The translations under genes and the position numbers were made by a program. DNA of 23,307 nucleotides, from assembly GCA_905202055.1 (NCBI GenBank), contig CAJKQK010000027.1, positions 1 through 23,307 on the forward strand. The letters run 5' to 3'. Numbering within the stretch: the stretch's first letter is position 1; each line of letters starts with the position of its first letter. This document shows positions 13,173 through 21,821 of this stretch, piece by piece. The notes under the pieces are model-generated. The model was not told the origin of the DNA and did no database searches. It was given only the letters and a program-made list of their open reading frames with translations. This stretch comes from an uncultured Oxalobacter sp. GTDB taxonomy: Bacteria; Pseudomonadota; Gammaproteobacteria; Burkholderiales; Burkholderiaceae_D.

Positions 13173-15113
13173 CTATCTTCCATGACCCCGATCATTATTT
13201 CCCCTGTCCGAAGCGGATGGTTTGCTTTCACGGCCGGACGCTGGTCTGGACGGTGCGGACGCAGGATGATTGCCACCTGCACCGGATGGACGGCTTTGTG
13301 CCACATGACCCGGTGAAGGCCTGCTCACCACGGAAGGTGAAGACGGGTGACTGTTCGCAGACGGAGCAGAGGATGGCCGTGAATTGACGGCAGGCCGGAT
13401 TGCCGGAGGCATCGGGCGAGTTCCGGGAGCGACAGCCGGCCTCGTATTTTCAGGCTGCCTGCTAACCGGAGGGTTCGGCGCCGGACGACTCATCGCCGGG
13501 CGATTAGCTGGCTGTGCCGGACTAAGCTGATTGGCTGAAGGGCTTGGAAGCGGACGATTATTCGAAGGCCTGTTTATCGCCGGAACGGTCGCCGGTCTGT
13601 TACCGGCCTGATGATCGAGCTGCGGTGTCGTAACAGGACGATTGCTTTCCGGTCTGTTGACAGGCGGAATTTGGATGGGGCGGTTAGTTGTCGGCCTGTT
13701 TGCTCCTGAACCTGCCGCAGGTCTGTTACCGGATGAGTTATTCGTCGATGGTGCAATAACAGGCCTGTTATTGTTCGGACTGTTGACTGACGGGATCAGC
13801 ATTGGCCGATTGCTTCCGGGCCTGTTCAATGACTGACCTTGTCCCGGTTGTTTGTTCGCAGACTGCTCCTTTCCTGACTGGTTGACGGGAGGGCGAGTGC
13901 CTGACATTCCCCGTCCGACAGGATTTCCATGTCCAGTTCCGGGTTGGCTATTATTGGTCAGGTTATTGTTTTTTCTCGGGATATCGAAAGCTTTCCCTGA
14001 GGAAGAACCGGGACGGTTTCCATTGTGATTCCTGTCAGTGAGCCCCATTTGTGTTGACCCCGGACGCTTGTTTTTATCGGTTGAAGGCCGGTCGTTTTTT
14101 CCTGGAGCGTGATTGCCCGCCGCTATTCCATCCGGCTTGTCTCCCGATTTCCCATGCGGTTTCTGGCCGGGCTTTCCAGGCTGTCCCGGCCCTGGCGTAT
14201 TGGCTCCCGGTTTGTAGGTTTTGTCGCGATACGAAACGTCATGGCGGTGTTCCGGCCGGTGATTCCATTCCCTTCCGGGCATCGGTTTCCTGTGTGGTCC
14301 GGGTCTTCGGTAATACCGGTCAACAATATAAACACGATGATAGTGCCAGTCATAAACGGGGCGATACGATGTATAGGAAAACCACAATCCTGCGCCACTC
14401 CACATGAAGCCGGAGCTGTAGCCGGTCGCGTAACCGGCATAAGGCCAGGGATTCCAGTATACCGGCGTATAGGCAGGCCACCACCATGTGCCATAAACAA
14501 CAGTCGGATTATAGTAAGGGACATAAACAATTTGCGTCGTGGCCGGTTCGATCACGATCGTCTGGTTGGTCGCCTGTCCTGTTGTCTGGACTTTGACCTG
14601 TTCGTTCGTTTTGAGATTTCCCTGTTCTTTCGCTTTCTGGCGCAAATACTGGACACGGTTCATCAACTGCTTCTGCTGCGACAGAAAAGCGTTTCCAAGA
14701 CCAGCTGTCCAGTCGGGATATTCTGCCATCGGAACCAGAATTTCCGGGAATGCAGCAAGGGATTTGATACTGTCGTCCCAATTGGTCTGGCTGGCGGCCT
14801 CAACCGCGTCCTTCCCACGCAGATCCGGGTTGGCTTTCAACCAGTTACCCGCTTCGATCGCTTCGGAAGGATAAGTAGCCGCAATCAGGGTCTGGGTCAA
14901 AAGGACGTCAGGATAAAGGGCGATCGGGGCCAGCATCTGATCCAGTTCGGCATCTGAAAACAGGGGTGCCTGAGCGACAGTGGCCGCTCGTGGAATAGTA
15001 TGGAGGGAAATGTCCTGCGCATTCACACTCGCTGCCGTAAAGCAGCCCAGTACACAAATACTCAAGAGGCAAAATGTCTTTTTGAAGGGGATACTGCCAC
15101 TGCTCGTTTTCAT
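13173..15113 (-). CDS. secreted DUF3300 protein with long repeat tail
   Basis: The 646-residue protein has an N-terminal export signal (basic start, then FCLLSICVLGCF, likely cleavage after SVNA; the VLGC could instead be a lipobox). A DUF3300 domain follows (about 50-260): LDQMLAPIALYPDVLLTQTL and EAGNWLKANPDL are typical. A Tyr/Trp-rich stretch (about 200-270) and a basic His/Arg part come next. The C-terminal 350 or so residues are Pro/Asn/Arg/Ser-rich and low in complexity, including seven 14-residue repeats beginning NRP. ATG 15113 has GGAGA six bases upstream; an earlier in-frame ATG at 15146 has none. The function of DUF3300 is unknown; a cell-envelope role is inferred. Confidence 0.85.
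   Translation of the reverse strand: MKTSSGSIPFKKTFCLLSICVLGCFTAASVNAQDISLHTIPRAATVAQAPLFSDAELDQMLAPIALYPDVLLTQTLIAATYPSEAIEAGNWLKANPDLRGKDAVEAASQTNWDDSIKSLAAFPEILVPMAEYPDWTAGLGNAFLSQQKQLMNRVQYLRQKAKEQGNLKTNEQVKVQTTGQATNQTIVIEPATTQIVYVPYYNPTVVYGTWWWPAYTPVYWNPWPYAGYATGYSSGFMWSGAGLWFSYTSYRPVYDWHYHRVYIVDRYYRRPGPHRKPMPGREWNHRPEHRHDVSYRDKTYKPGANTPGPGQPGKPGQKPHGKSGDKPDGIAAGNHAPGKNDRPSTDKNKRPGSTQMGLTDRNHNGNRPGSSSGKAFDIPRKNNNLTNNSQPGTGHGNPVGRGMSGTRPPVNQSGKEQSANKQPGQGQSLNRPGSNRPMLIPSVNSPNNNRPVIAPSTNNSSGNRPAAGSGANRPTTNRPIQIPPVNRPESNRPVTTPQLDHQAGNRPATVPAINRPSNNRPLPSPSANQLSPAQPANRPAMSRPAPNPPVSRQPENTRPAVAPGTRPMPPAIRPAVNSRPSSAPSANSHPSSPSVVSRPSPGHVAQSRPSGAGGNHPASAPSRPASGRESKPSASDRGNNDRGHGR
13518..13811 (-). 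repeat. seven tandem 42-bp coding repeats
   Basis: Seven consecutive 14-codon units each begin with the NRP codons, at 13811, 13769, 13727, 13685, 13643, 13601 and 13559 on the minus strand. The spacing is exactly 42 bases every time although the sequences between have diverged. Typical units are NRPMLIPSVNSPNN and NRPIQIPPVNRPES. The reading frame is kept throughout. Confidence 0.88.
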
Positions 15114-15290
15114 GATCGTCTCCGCATGAAATTTGCTTTTATGCAATTGTCTTCAGATAGTTCATTATTGCCCGATTCAAAAATTAATAAACATAATTCA
15201 TAACTTATTACATTTATTACACCATCCCATCCTGTCTGTTACACAATAAGGACATTCCTGCGTTACCCGCAAAAAAAGAGGGGAAAGAAA

Positions 15291-15325
15291 AAATGGCCTG
15301 TATTCCAAAGGAATACAGGCCTTTT
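15291..15325 (-). terminator. rho-independent terminator of nadA-nadC
   Basis: GGCCTGTATTCC (15295-15306) pairs perfectly with GGAATACAGGCC (15310-15321) across a 3-base loop. On the minus strand it is followed by a T-rich run and lies 26 bases past the nadC stop. Confidence 0.92.
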
Positions 15326-15347
15326 GAAACTCACGAAATCGCAACAA

Positions 15348-16208
15348 TCAGACGATCCGCATTGAAAAATCCGTTGCCTTCACACTTTTGGTCAATTCAC
15401 CAATCGAAATCCTGTCCACTCCCGTTTCGGCAATGGCACGAACGGTATCCCGGTCAATCCCTCCGGAAGCTTCAAGGACGGCTCCCGTTTTCGACTGTTT
15501 TGTTATCCGGACAGCTTCCCGCATTTTATCCAGGCTGAAATTGTCAAGCATGATCGATTTCGCACCGGCTTCAAGCGCTTCTTTCAGCTGTTCTACCGTC
15601 TCGACCTCGATCTGGACTGGAACACCGGATTGTCTGAACGCCGCTTCCAGAGCCTGACGAATGCCTCCGGCTGCGGCGATATGGTTTTCCTTGATCAGAA
15701 TCGCATCGTACAAGGCCATCCGCTGGTTCTCCCCGCCTCCTACAGAAACGGCATATTTCTGCGCCACCCGTAGTCCCGGCATGGTCTTTCGGGTATCGTA
15801 AATCCGCGCAGACGTTCCGGCAACCAGCTCGACATATTCCCGTGTCGCTGTCGCGACTGCCGAGAGCATTTGAAGAAAATTCAGGGCGGTTCGTTCACCT
15901 GTCAAAAGGGAACGGACAGAACCTGTCATGCGGCAGACTTCACTCCCTGCCGCCATCAAATCACCTTCGCCATAACACCATTCGATTTCAGTACGGGAAT
16001 CCAGCGCCTTCATGACACCTTCGAACCAGGGAATGCCGCACAAAACGGCATTTTCACGCACGATCACACGAGCGGAAACGACTTCATTTTCCGGCAACAA
16101 CAAAGCAGTCAAATCGCCCGAACCGACATCCTCGCCCAGGGCAGCGTCGATATGGGTTGCAATCGCCGCTTCAAGAATGCCATCCCCGAACATATTGTGA
16201 CGGTTCAT
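15348..16208 (-). CDS. nadC: nicotinate-nucleotide diphosphorylase (carboxylating)
   Basis: NadC (quinolinate phosphoribosyltransferase) joins quinolinate to PRPP, releasing CO2, to give nicotinate mononucleotide in NAD synthesis. Starting at ATG 16208 the product is 286 residues, the family norm. It has GEDVGSGDLTA (about 25-35), TRKTMPGLRVAQKYAVSVGG with catalytic basic residues, ILIKENH, IEVETVEQLKEAL and SIMLDNF. The chosen ATG overlaps the nadA stop as ATGA (16205-16208), implying coupled translation; a longer frame from 16295 would lie inside nadA and adds 29 unrelated residues. Confidence 0.96.
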   Translation of the reverse strand: MNRHNMFGDGILEAAIATHIDAALGEDVGSGDLTALLLPENEVVSARVIVRENAVLCGIPWFEGVMKALDSRTEIEWCYGEGDLMAAGSEVCRMTGSVRSLLTGERTALNFLQMLSAVATATREYVELVAGTSARIYDTRKTMPGLRVAQKYAVSVGGGENQRMALYDAILIKENHIAAAGGIRQALEAAFRQSGVPVQIEVETVEQLKEALEAGAKSIMLDNFSLDKMREAVRITKQSKTGAVLEASGGIDRDTVRAIAETGVDRISIGELTKSVKATDFSMRIV

Positions 16209-17326
16209 GCCGCCCCCATACCGGAAGTCAGTATCGCGTCCTTGTCCTGTGCCTTTTTCTGTTCGGCTGCAAAATCGAGCATTCTCCGGATGCACACAAT
16301 CGCCTTTTCTCCGACTTCAGGATCGACGGAAATCACGTTATGCTCATGTTCGAGCACCTCAGCCAGATTCGAGAGTGAATTCATCGCCATCCAGGGACAT
16401 TGCGCACAGCTTTTGCATGTTGCACTGTTGCCTGCCGTCGGCGCTTCGATCAGCGTCTTGCCGGGAACGGCCTGTTGCATCTTGTGAAAAATACCCTTGT
16501 CTGTTGCCACAATGAATGTCTGTGCATCCATGGTTTTGGCAGCATTGATGATCTGGGAGGTCGAACCGACTACATCGGCCAGTGCAACCACGGAAGCGGG
16601 CGATTCGGGATGGACAAGCACTTTCGCATACGGCATCTGTTCTTTCAGGTAAGCCAGCTCCGCCGCCTTGAATTCATCATGGACAAGGCACGACCCTTGC
16701 CAAAGCAACATATCGGCTCCGGTCTGTTCCTGAATGTAGGTGCCCAGATGGCGGTCGGGGCCCCATAAAATCTTTTTGCCTTCGGCGTGCAGTTTTCTGA
16801 CGATTTCCAGACCGATGGACGAGGTTGCCATCCAGTCGGCACGTGCCTTGACATCTGCGCTGGTATTGGCATACACCACGACTGTCCTGTCCGGATGAGC
16901 ATCACAGAAAGCGGTGAATTCCTCGATGGGACAACCCAGATCGAGCGAACAGCAGGCGTCCAGATCTGGCATCAGGATTTTTTTGTCCGGAGACAGGATT
17001 TTTGCCGTTTCGCCCATGAAGCGTACACCGGCGACAACCAATGTTTTTGCCGGATTGTCCCGTCCGAAGCGCGCCATTTCCAGCGAATCGGCTACACACC
17101 CGCCGGTTTCTTCCGCCAGATCCTGAATGTCGCCATCGACGTAGTAATGCGCGACCAGTACGGCGTTCTTTTCTTTCAAAAGCCGTTTGATCCTGTCTTT
17201 CAGTTCCTGTTTTTCTTTCTGTGACAATTCAACAGGCACGCGCGCCCAGGCATTGGCAACGCAAACCGCTCCGCTTTGCATTTCAGGCAAATCGTATTCA
17301 ACTTCCTTGATGTCAGAATCTTGCAT
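16205..17326 (-). CDS. nadA: quinolinate synthase A
   Basis: NadA condenses iminoaspartate with dihydroxyacetone phosphate to quinolinate, using a [4Fe-4S] cluster. The 373-residue protein is of the longer type. The likely cluster cysteines are C126 (DLDACCSLD), C213 (GSCLVHDEF) and C310 (CKSCAQCPWM). AHYYVDGDIQDLAEETGG, GVRFMGETAKIL and VHPESP are family motifs. The start at 17326 agrees with relatives in memory, although no Shine-Dalgarno is visible. A good promoter candidate lies just upstream and nadC overlaps downstream. nadB is not in the window. Confidence 0.96.
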   Translation of the reverse strand: MQDSDIKEVEYDLPEMQSGAVCVANAWARVPVELSQKEKQELKDRIKRLLKEKNAVLVAHYYVDGDIQDLAEETGGCVADSLEMARFGRDNPAKTLVVAGVRFMGETAKILSPDKKILMPDLDACCSLDLGCPIEEFTAFCDAHPDRTVVVYANTSADVKARADWMATSSIGLEIVRKLHAEGKKILWGPDRHLGTYIQEQTGADMLLWQGSCLVHDEFKAAELAYLKEQMPYAKVLVHPESPASVVALADVVGSTSQIINAAKTMDAQTFIVATDKGIFHKMQQAVPGKTLIEAPTAGNSATCKSCAQCPWMAMNSLSNLAEVLEHEHNVISVDPEVGEKAIVCIRRMLDFAAEQKKAQDKDAILTSGMGAA

Positions 17327-17362
17327 TTTATCGGCCGAAAAAAATTAAAAGCACATTCTTTA

Positions 17363-17391
17363 ACTATCGCACAAACGGGAAAAATTGTCAG
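17363..17391 (-). promoter_or_regulatory. candidate sigma-70 promoter for nadA-nadC
   Basis: On the minus strand CTGACA (17386-17391), 17 bases, GATAGT (17363-17368) match the consensus at five and four of six positions with ideal spacing. The start would fall about 30 bases before the nadA ATG, after the ybiT stop. Confidence 0.5.
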
Positions 17392-17410
17392 GAAAACAGC
17401 TTCATCCGTT

Positions 17411-19009
17411 TTATTCAATACCCTGGCTGTTCAGATATTCCTCATAATTACCCTTGAAGTCGATAATTTCGCCGTCCCTGATTTCAATAATGCGGGTAGC
17501 CAGGGAAGACACGAATTCCCGGTCATGCGAAACGAAAATCAGGGTTCCCGTATATTTTTCCAGAGCGATATTCAGGGCTTCGATGGATTCCATATCCATA
17601 TGGTTGGTCGGTTCATCCATCAGCATGACATTGTGCCGTCCAAGCATCAACTTGCCGTACATCATCCGCCCTTTTTCGCCGCCTGACAAAACCCGGGCCT
17701 GTTTTTTGACTTCGTCACCCGAAAAGAGCAGGCGCCCTAAAATCGAACGGACAGCCTGATCGTCATCGCCTTCCTGCGTGAAACGGGTCATCCAGTCCGT
17801 CAGGTTCAGGTCATTTTCGAATTCTTCGCTGGAATCCTGCGGCATATAACCGATATCGGCATGTTCAGCCCAATTGACCGTGCCGAAATCCGGTTTCATA
17901 TTGCAAACTTCCCCGCCGAGACAGCGCAAGAGCGTTGTTTTACCCGCTCCGTTGGCGCCGATGATCGCCACTTTTTCCCCTGCTTCGATCATGATGTTGA
18001 AATCCTTGAATATCGGATGATCGTAGGCCTTGGACAATTTTTCCGCTTCAACAGCAAGCCGATGCAGTTTCTTTCCGGTTTCAAAGCGGATGAACGGATG
18101 GACACGGCTGGATGGCTTGACGTCTTCCACCTTGATCTTTTCAATCTGGCGTGCCCGGGAAGTCGCCTGTTTGGCTTTCGACTTGTTGGCCGAGAACCGG
18201 CGGACAAATTCCTGCAATTCGGCAACACGTTCCTTCGCCTTGGCGTTCGCCGCCTGCTGCTGCGCCCTGGCCTGTGCGGATGCCAGCATGTAATCGTCAT
18301 AGGTACCCGGATAGATTTTCAGGGTTCCGTAGTCCATATCCGCAATATGCGTACAGACCTGATTCAGGAAATGGCGGTCATGCGAAATGATGATCATGGT
18401 GGAATTGCGTTCATTCAACACATTTTCCAGCCAGCGAATCGTATTGATGTCGAGGTTATTGGTCGGTTCGTCGAGAAGCAAAATGTCCGGATCGGAAAAC
18501 AGGGCCTGCGCGAGCAAGACCCTCAGCTTCCAGCCCGGAGCCACGGCACTCATCGGGCCATTATGAAATTCCAGCTCGATACCGACACCAAGCAGCAATT
18601 CCCCCGCCCTGGCCTCTGCCGTATAGCCGTCGTACTCGGCAAATTTCGCTTCCAGCTCGGCTGCCTTCATGTAATCTTCATCGGTCGCATCGGGATTGGC
18701 ATAAATGGCGTCACGTTCAGACATGGTTTCCCACATTTCCTTGTGACCCATCATGACGACATCCAGAACCCGCATGTCCTCATACGCGAACTGATCCTGA
18801 TTCAGTTTGCCGAGACGTTCATTCTGGTCGAGTGTGACTGTCCCCGAAGTGGGTTCCCTGTCTCCCCCCAGAATTTTGACGAATGTCGATTTGCCGGAAC
18901 CGTTGGCCCCGATCAGGCCATAACGGTTTCCTTCACCGAATTTGACGGAAATATTTTCGAACAGCGGCTTCGGGCCGAACTGTACGGTAATATTGGCGGT
19001 AGAAAGCAC
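17411..19009 (-). CDS. ybiT: ABC-F family ATPase YbiT
   Basis: ABC-F proteins are soluble twin-ATPase factors that bind the ribosome rather than transport solutes. The 532 residues track E. coli YbiT nearly end to end. ABC1 has Walker A GANGSGKST (34-42) and LLLDEPTNNLD; its signature is the degenerate APGWKLR typical of YbiT. The linker (about 245-320) is charged and helical. ABC2 has GANGAGKTT, a full LSGGEKGR and MDEPTNHMD, then FVSHDREF. There is no membrane segment. The start is GTG at 19009 with AAGAGG (19015-19020) five bases upstream. The LD-carboxypeptidase gene lies 37 bases upstream on the same strand. Confidence 0.95.
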   Translation of the reverse strand: MLSTANITVQFGPKPLFENISVKFGEGNRYGLIGANGSGKSTFVKILGGDREPTSGTVTLDQNERLGKLNQDQFAYEDMRVLDVVMMGHKEMWETMSERDAIYANPDATDEDYMKAAELEAKFAEYDGYTAEARAGELLLGVGIELEFHNGPMSAVAPGWKLRVLLAQALFSDPDILLLDEPTNNLDINTIRWLENVLNERNSTMIIISHDRHFLNQVCTHIADMDYGTLKIYPGTYDDYMLASAQARAQQQAANAKAKERVAELQEFVRRFSANKSKAKQATSRARQIEKIKVEDVKPSSRVHPFIRFETGKKLHRLAVEAEKLSKAYDHPIFKDFNIMIEAGEKVAIIGANGAGKTTLLRCLGGEVCNMKPDFGTVNWAEHADIGYMPQDSSEEFENDLNLTDWMTRFTQEGDDDQAVRSILGRLLFSGDEVKKQARVLSGGEKGRMMYGKLMLGRHNVMLMDEPTNHMDMESIEALNIALEKYTGTLIFVSHDREFVSSLATRIIEIRDGEIIDFKGNYEEYLNSQGIE

Positions 19010-19046
19010 GGTAACCTCTTAAACAGTTTCAGTAAAGCTGCCTATT

Positions 19047-20153
19047 TTACCTTACCGCAGGATAATCCCCAATATCGAGTTTGACAGTTCCCGCTTTTGA
19101 CGACAAATGCGCGTTTGCACCCACAGGCAGGGTGACTTTGTCTTTCACATGCCCGAAGGGCAAGCCCGTCACAACAGGAATCGACAGGCGTGATCGGAGA
19201 AAGGAAAGCATGGCGTTGAAATCATATCCGTTGTCGTAATCGGACAATCTGAATTCGGAAAAATGCCCGAGAACAAGTGCTTTCTGTTTTTTTAGAATTC
19301 CCGCTTCATCCAGCTGAAGCAGCATACGCTCGACACGGTAGGGATGCTCGTGAATGTCCTCGACAAAAAGAATGCCGCCGGAAATGTCCGCCATCCAGGG
19401 AGTCCCCGCCAGATGCGCCAGCATCGTCAGGTTGCCACCCCAGAGCGTACCCTCGACCTCAACATCCGGATTGCCTTTTGCAGACCATTCAACTGACGTT
19501 TCGGATGATGTCACGCATTCATCGAAATGATTTAAAGTGAACTCGCTCAGATCCTTGCGCGTGAAATCGCTCTGGATCATCGGACCGGAAAAACTGACTG
19601 CCCCATGCTTTAACAATGCCATTTCGAAAACCGTGAAATCACTGTGTCCGACAAACAGTTTTCCGCTTTTTGCCAGTTTTTCAAAGTCAAGCGAATGCAA
19701 AATCCGGGTAGTGCCATACCCGCCGCGCAGGGCAATGACTATTTTCACCTCAGGATTGGAGGCCGCTTCCATAATCTGGCGGCTTCGCTCCTCATCAGTT
19801 GCCGCAAAACGTTCATGGCGTTTTCGGGGATCGACATAATTGAAAACCTCATATCCTCTCGACTTCAGCACACCAATTGCCCGCTGAAGGTCGGAATCCG
19901 GAACATGCCCGCCGGGTGCGATAATCGCAATGCCAATTTTTTCTGTTTTCATCACTCTTTTTTGTTTTTCACGAGGTGACTGACGCTTTTTCTCTTTTTG
20001 CAACGGCAAACCGAAACGATCCGAATCAGCCGAACCGGCTTCAGACCTTGCGCTTGCAACGACAACTTCTCCTGTTTCATACAAAGGAAAACCTGCCGCA
20101 TATAGCGGAAGCCATCCTGATAAAAACAATGAAACAATAAACTTTTTCATCAT
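19047..20153 (-). CDS. ldcA: LD-carboxypeptidase with N-terminal signal peptide
   Basis: The peptidase family S66 enzyme removes the terminal D-alanine from murein tetrapeptides during cell-wall recycling. The core starts near residue 68 (MKTEKIGIAIIAPGGHVPDS) and shows the nucleophile S171 in GHSDFT, the glutamate region VEDIHEHPYRVERML and the histidine in GLPFGHVKD. Ahead of it is a 67-residue extension with a typical signal peptide (MMKKFIVSLFLSGWLPLYA, likely cleaved before AGF) and a charged linker. The usual LdcA is cytoplasmic, so this form is unusual. The frame has GTG ATG ATG at 20156-20148; I chose ATG 20153. An internal ATG at 19952 would yield a cytoplasmic form but has a poor Shine-Dalgarno. 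Confidence 0.9.
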   Translation of the reverse strand: MMKKFIVSLFLSGWLPLYAAGFPLYETGEVVVASARSEAGSADSDRFGLPLQKEKKRQSPREKQKRVMKTEKIGIAIIAPGGHVPDSDLQRAIGVLKSRGYEVFNYVDPRKRHERFAATDEERSRQIMEAASNPEVKIVIALRGGYGTTRILHSLDFEKLAKSGKLFVGHSDFTVFEMALLKHGAVSFSGPMIQSDFTRKDLSEFTLNHFDECVTSSETSVEWSAKGNPDVEVEGTLWGGNLTMLAHLAGTPWMADISGGILFVEDIHEHPYRVERMLLQLDEAGILKKQKALVLGHFSEFRLSDYDNGYDFNAMLSFLRSRLSIPVVTGLPFGHVKDKVTLPVGANAHLSSKAGTVKLDIGDYPAVR

Positions 20154-20188
20154 CACCGCCCAGCTCCAGAATAAATCGGCCAGAGTGT

Positions 20189-20704
20189 TCAGTCATGTTT
20201 AAACTGTTTTTCAATGTCCCCGGTCAATTCACACTTCTTTCTGCCTTTTTTCGCCTGTTTTCTTCGTCCTGCAAAAAACGCTTTCAACAGCATGGAAGAC
20301 TCGTTCTCCAATACACCACCTGTGACAGAGGTATGATGATTGAGTTCATTTTGGGCGAAAAGATCGATGACGCTTCCGCATGCACCTGTTTTGGGTTCCG
20401 TTGCACCAAAAATCACCCTCTTCAAACGGGCATGGATCATGGCACCTACACACATTGAACAGGGTTCCAGCGTGACATACAACTCACAATCGGGCAAGCG
20501 GTAATTCCCGCAAAAACCTGCCGCATTTCTCAGTGCTACGATTTCGGCATGGGCAGTCGGATCGTGGGCAGTGATAGGCTGGTTGAAACCACGCGCGATA
20601 ATCCGTCCGTCCAGCACGACAACTGCCCCGACAGGGACTTCACCAGCCTCTTCCGCCAGCACAGCCTGCGCCAGCGCTTCCCTCATGAAAATCTCATCTG
20701 CCAT
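20189..20704 (-). CDS. tadA: tRNA-specific adenosine deaminase
   Basis: TadA converts adenosine-34 to inosine in tRNA-Arg(ACG). The 171 residues carry the zinc deaminase motifs HAE (H52, E54 as proton shuttle) and PCSMC (C82, C85), plus FMREALAQA at the start and the GACGSV loop. A basic C-terminal tail (GRRKQAKKGRKK) is usual. The ATG overlaps the end of queD by 11 bases, and no Shine-Dalgarno is seen, so translation is probably coupled. The LD-carboxypeptidase start lies 35 bases downstream. Confidence 0.95.
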   Translation of the reverse strand: MADEIFMREALAQAVLAEEAGEVPVGAVVVLDGRIIARGFNQPITAHDPTAHAEIVALRNAAGFCGNYRLPDCELYVTLEPCSMCVGAMIHARLKRVIFGATEPKTGACGSVIDLFAQNELNHHTSVTGGVLENESSMLLKAFFAGRRKQAKKGRKKCELTGDIEKQFKHD

Positions 20705-21155
20705 CGGCAGGATCGGCCGTCACTTCAGCCCAGCAGTTCGGGGTTTCGTAAATCCGGATGCTTTTCAGAACCAGCTTGTTACCGTAAAACCCTTCGTAGA
20801 CGTCTTTGAGTGTTTCAAAAGCGATCTGCGCCAGATTTTCGGCTGTCGGAACCCGATCCAGTACGACCGTTTTATGGTTCGGAAGGCTGTCAAGAAACTG
20901 ACGGACCGGCTTATCGTTTTCATAAACGAGAAAAGCATGATCCCAATGCGAAACCAGATGGGTTTCGGCAAGCTTTTTCACTTCCGAAAAATCGAGAATC
21001 ATGCCATTACTCGAATCACCATCTTTTTTGTGTGGGTGGCCCTCTAGCGTTATATGCAATACATAACGATGCCCGTGCAAATTGCGGCACTGGCTATGAT
21101 GATCGGGAATACGGTGTCCGGCATCGAATTCGAGTTTTCTGGTAATGGTCAACAT
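20694..21155 (-). CDS. queD: 6-carboxy-5,6,7,8-tetrahydropterin synthase
   Basis: QueD turns dihydroneopterin triphosphate into 6-carboxytetrahydropterin, the first committed step to queuosine. The 153 residues show the zinc histidines H14 (FDAGHRI), H27 and H29 (LHGH), and the catalytic cysteine C23 (SQCRNLHGH). ILDFSEVK and the C-terminal IRIYETPNCWAEV are typical. It starts six bases after the queE stop, without a ribosome binding site, which suggests coupling, and its end overlaps tadA. Confidence 0.96.
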   Translation of the reverse strand: MLTITRKLEFDAGHRIPDHHSQCRNLHGHRYVLHITLEGHPHKKDGDSSNGMILDFSEVKKLAETHLVSHWDHAFLVYENDKPVRQFLDSLPNHKTVVLDRVPTAENLAQIAFETLKDVYEGFYGNKLVLKSIRIYETPNCWAEVTADPADGR

Positions 21156-21161
21156 GAAAAA

Positions 21162-21821
21162 TCAGGGTATCTGTAAGTATTTATGCGTTTGCAAACTCAA
21201 TTTCCATTTCGGATTTTGCAAACAGGTGTCAATCGCTATTTTAACGTTTTGTACGCGGTTTGCTCCATCCATCGGCTGGACGTAAAAATGGGTGAAAGCC
21301 AGACTTTCGTAATCGGCCAGATCCTGACCGGGTTGGGGAACGACTACTTTCAGCTCGTCTCCCCCTGTGACAGCCAGATCCGATCCGGCTTTCGGGCTGA
21401 CACAGACCCAGTCGATTCCATCCGGAACAGCGAGCGTCCCGTTCGTTTCGATGGCGATTTCAAACCCTTTGCCGTGCATGGCATCGATCAATGCCCTGTC
21501 CAGTTGCAATAAAGGCTCGCCCCCGGTAAACACGACATAACGATTTTCCATAAAACCGGCCGGCCAGAACGATTCAATGAAAGAAGCCAGATCATCTGCC
21601 TGCGCAAACTTTCCACCATTGACCCCATCCGTACCGACAAAATCAGTATCGCAGAAACGGCAAACGGAACGGGAACGGTCGGCTTCCCGGCCCGACCAGA
21701 GATTACAACCGGAAAAACGGCAGAAAACGGCAGGACGTCCGCTGCGGGCGCCCTCCCCCTGTAAAGTATAGAAAATTTCCTTAACGCTATAGGTCAAAAT
21801 ACTATCCCGGCAATCATCCAT
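21162..21821 (-). CDS. queE: 7-carboxy-7-deazaguanine synthase, CX14CX2C type
   Basis: QueE is a radical-SAM enzyme that contracts the pterin ring to 7-carboxy-7-deazaguanine, the step after QueD. The cluster-binding cysteines are C39, C54 and C57, spaced CX14CX2C instead of CX3CX2C, as in the structurally known Burkholderia enzyme. KEIFYTLQGEGARSGRPAVF, FTGGEPLLQ and IETNGT are conserved. The 219-residue length is normal. The ATG overlaps the 3' end of the GGDEF-EAL gene by eight bases and lacks a Shine-Dalgarno. queC and queF are not in the window. Confidence 0.95.
   Translation of the reverse strand: MDDCRDSILTYSVKEIFYTLQGEGARSGRPAVFCRFSGCNLWSGREADRSRSVCRFCDTDFVGTDGVNGGKFAQADDLASFIESFWPAGFMENRYVVFTGGEPLLQLDRALIDAMHGKGFEIAIETNGTLAVPDGIDWVCVSPKAGSDLAVTGGDELKVVVPQPGQDLADYESLAFTHFYVQPMDGANRVQNVKIAIDTCLQNPKWKLSLQTHKYLQIP

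Noticed and set aside
13518..13811. Regular repeats considered as a CRISPR array
   Set aside because: The unit is 42 bases with no conserved repeat/unique spacer division, and it stays in frame inside a coding sequence.
16209..16295. Upstream extension of nadC by 29 codons
   Set aside because: It lies wholly inside nadA and lacks similarity to NadC; the ATGA overlap at 16205-16208 gives a start of normal length.
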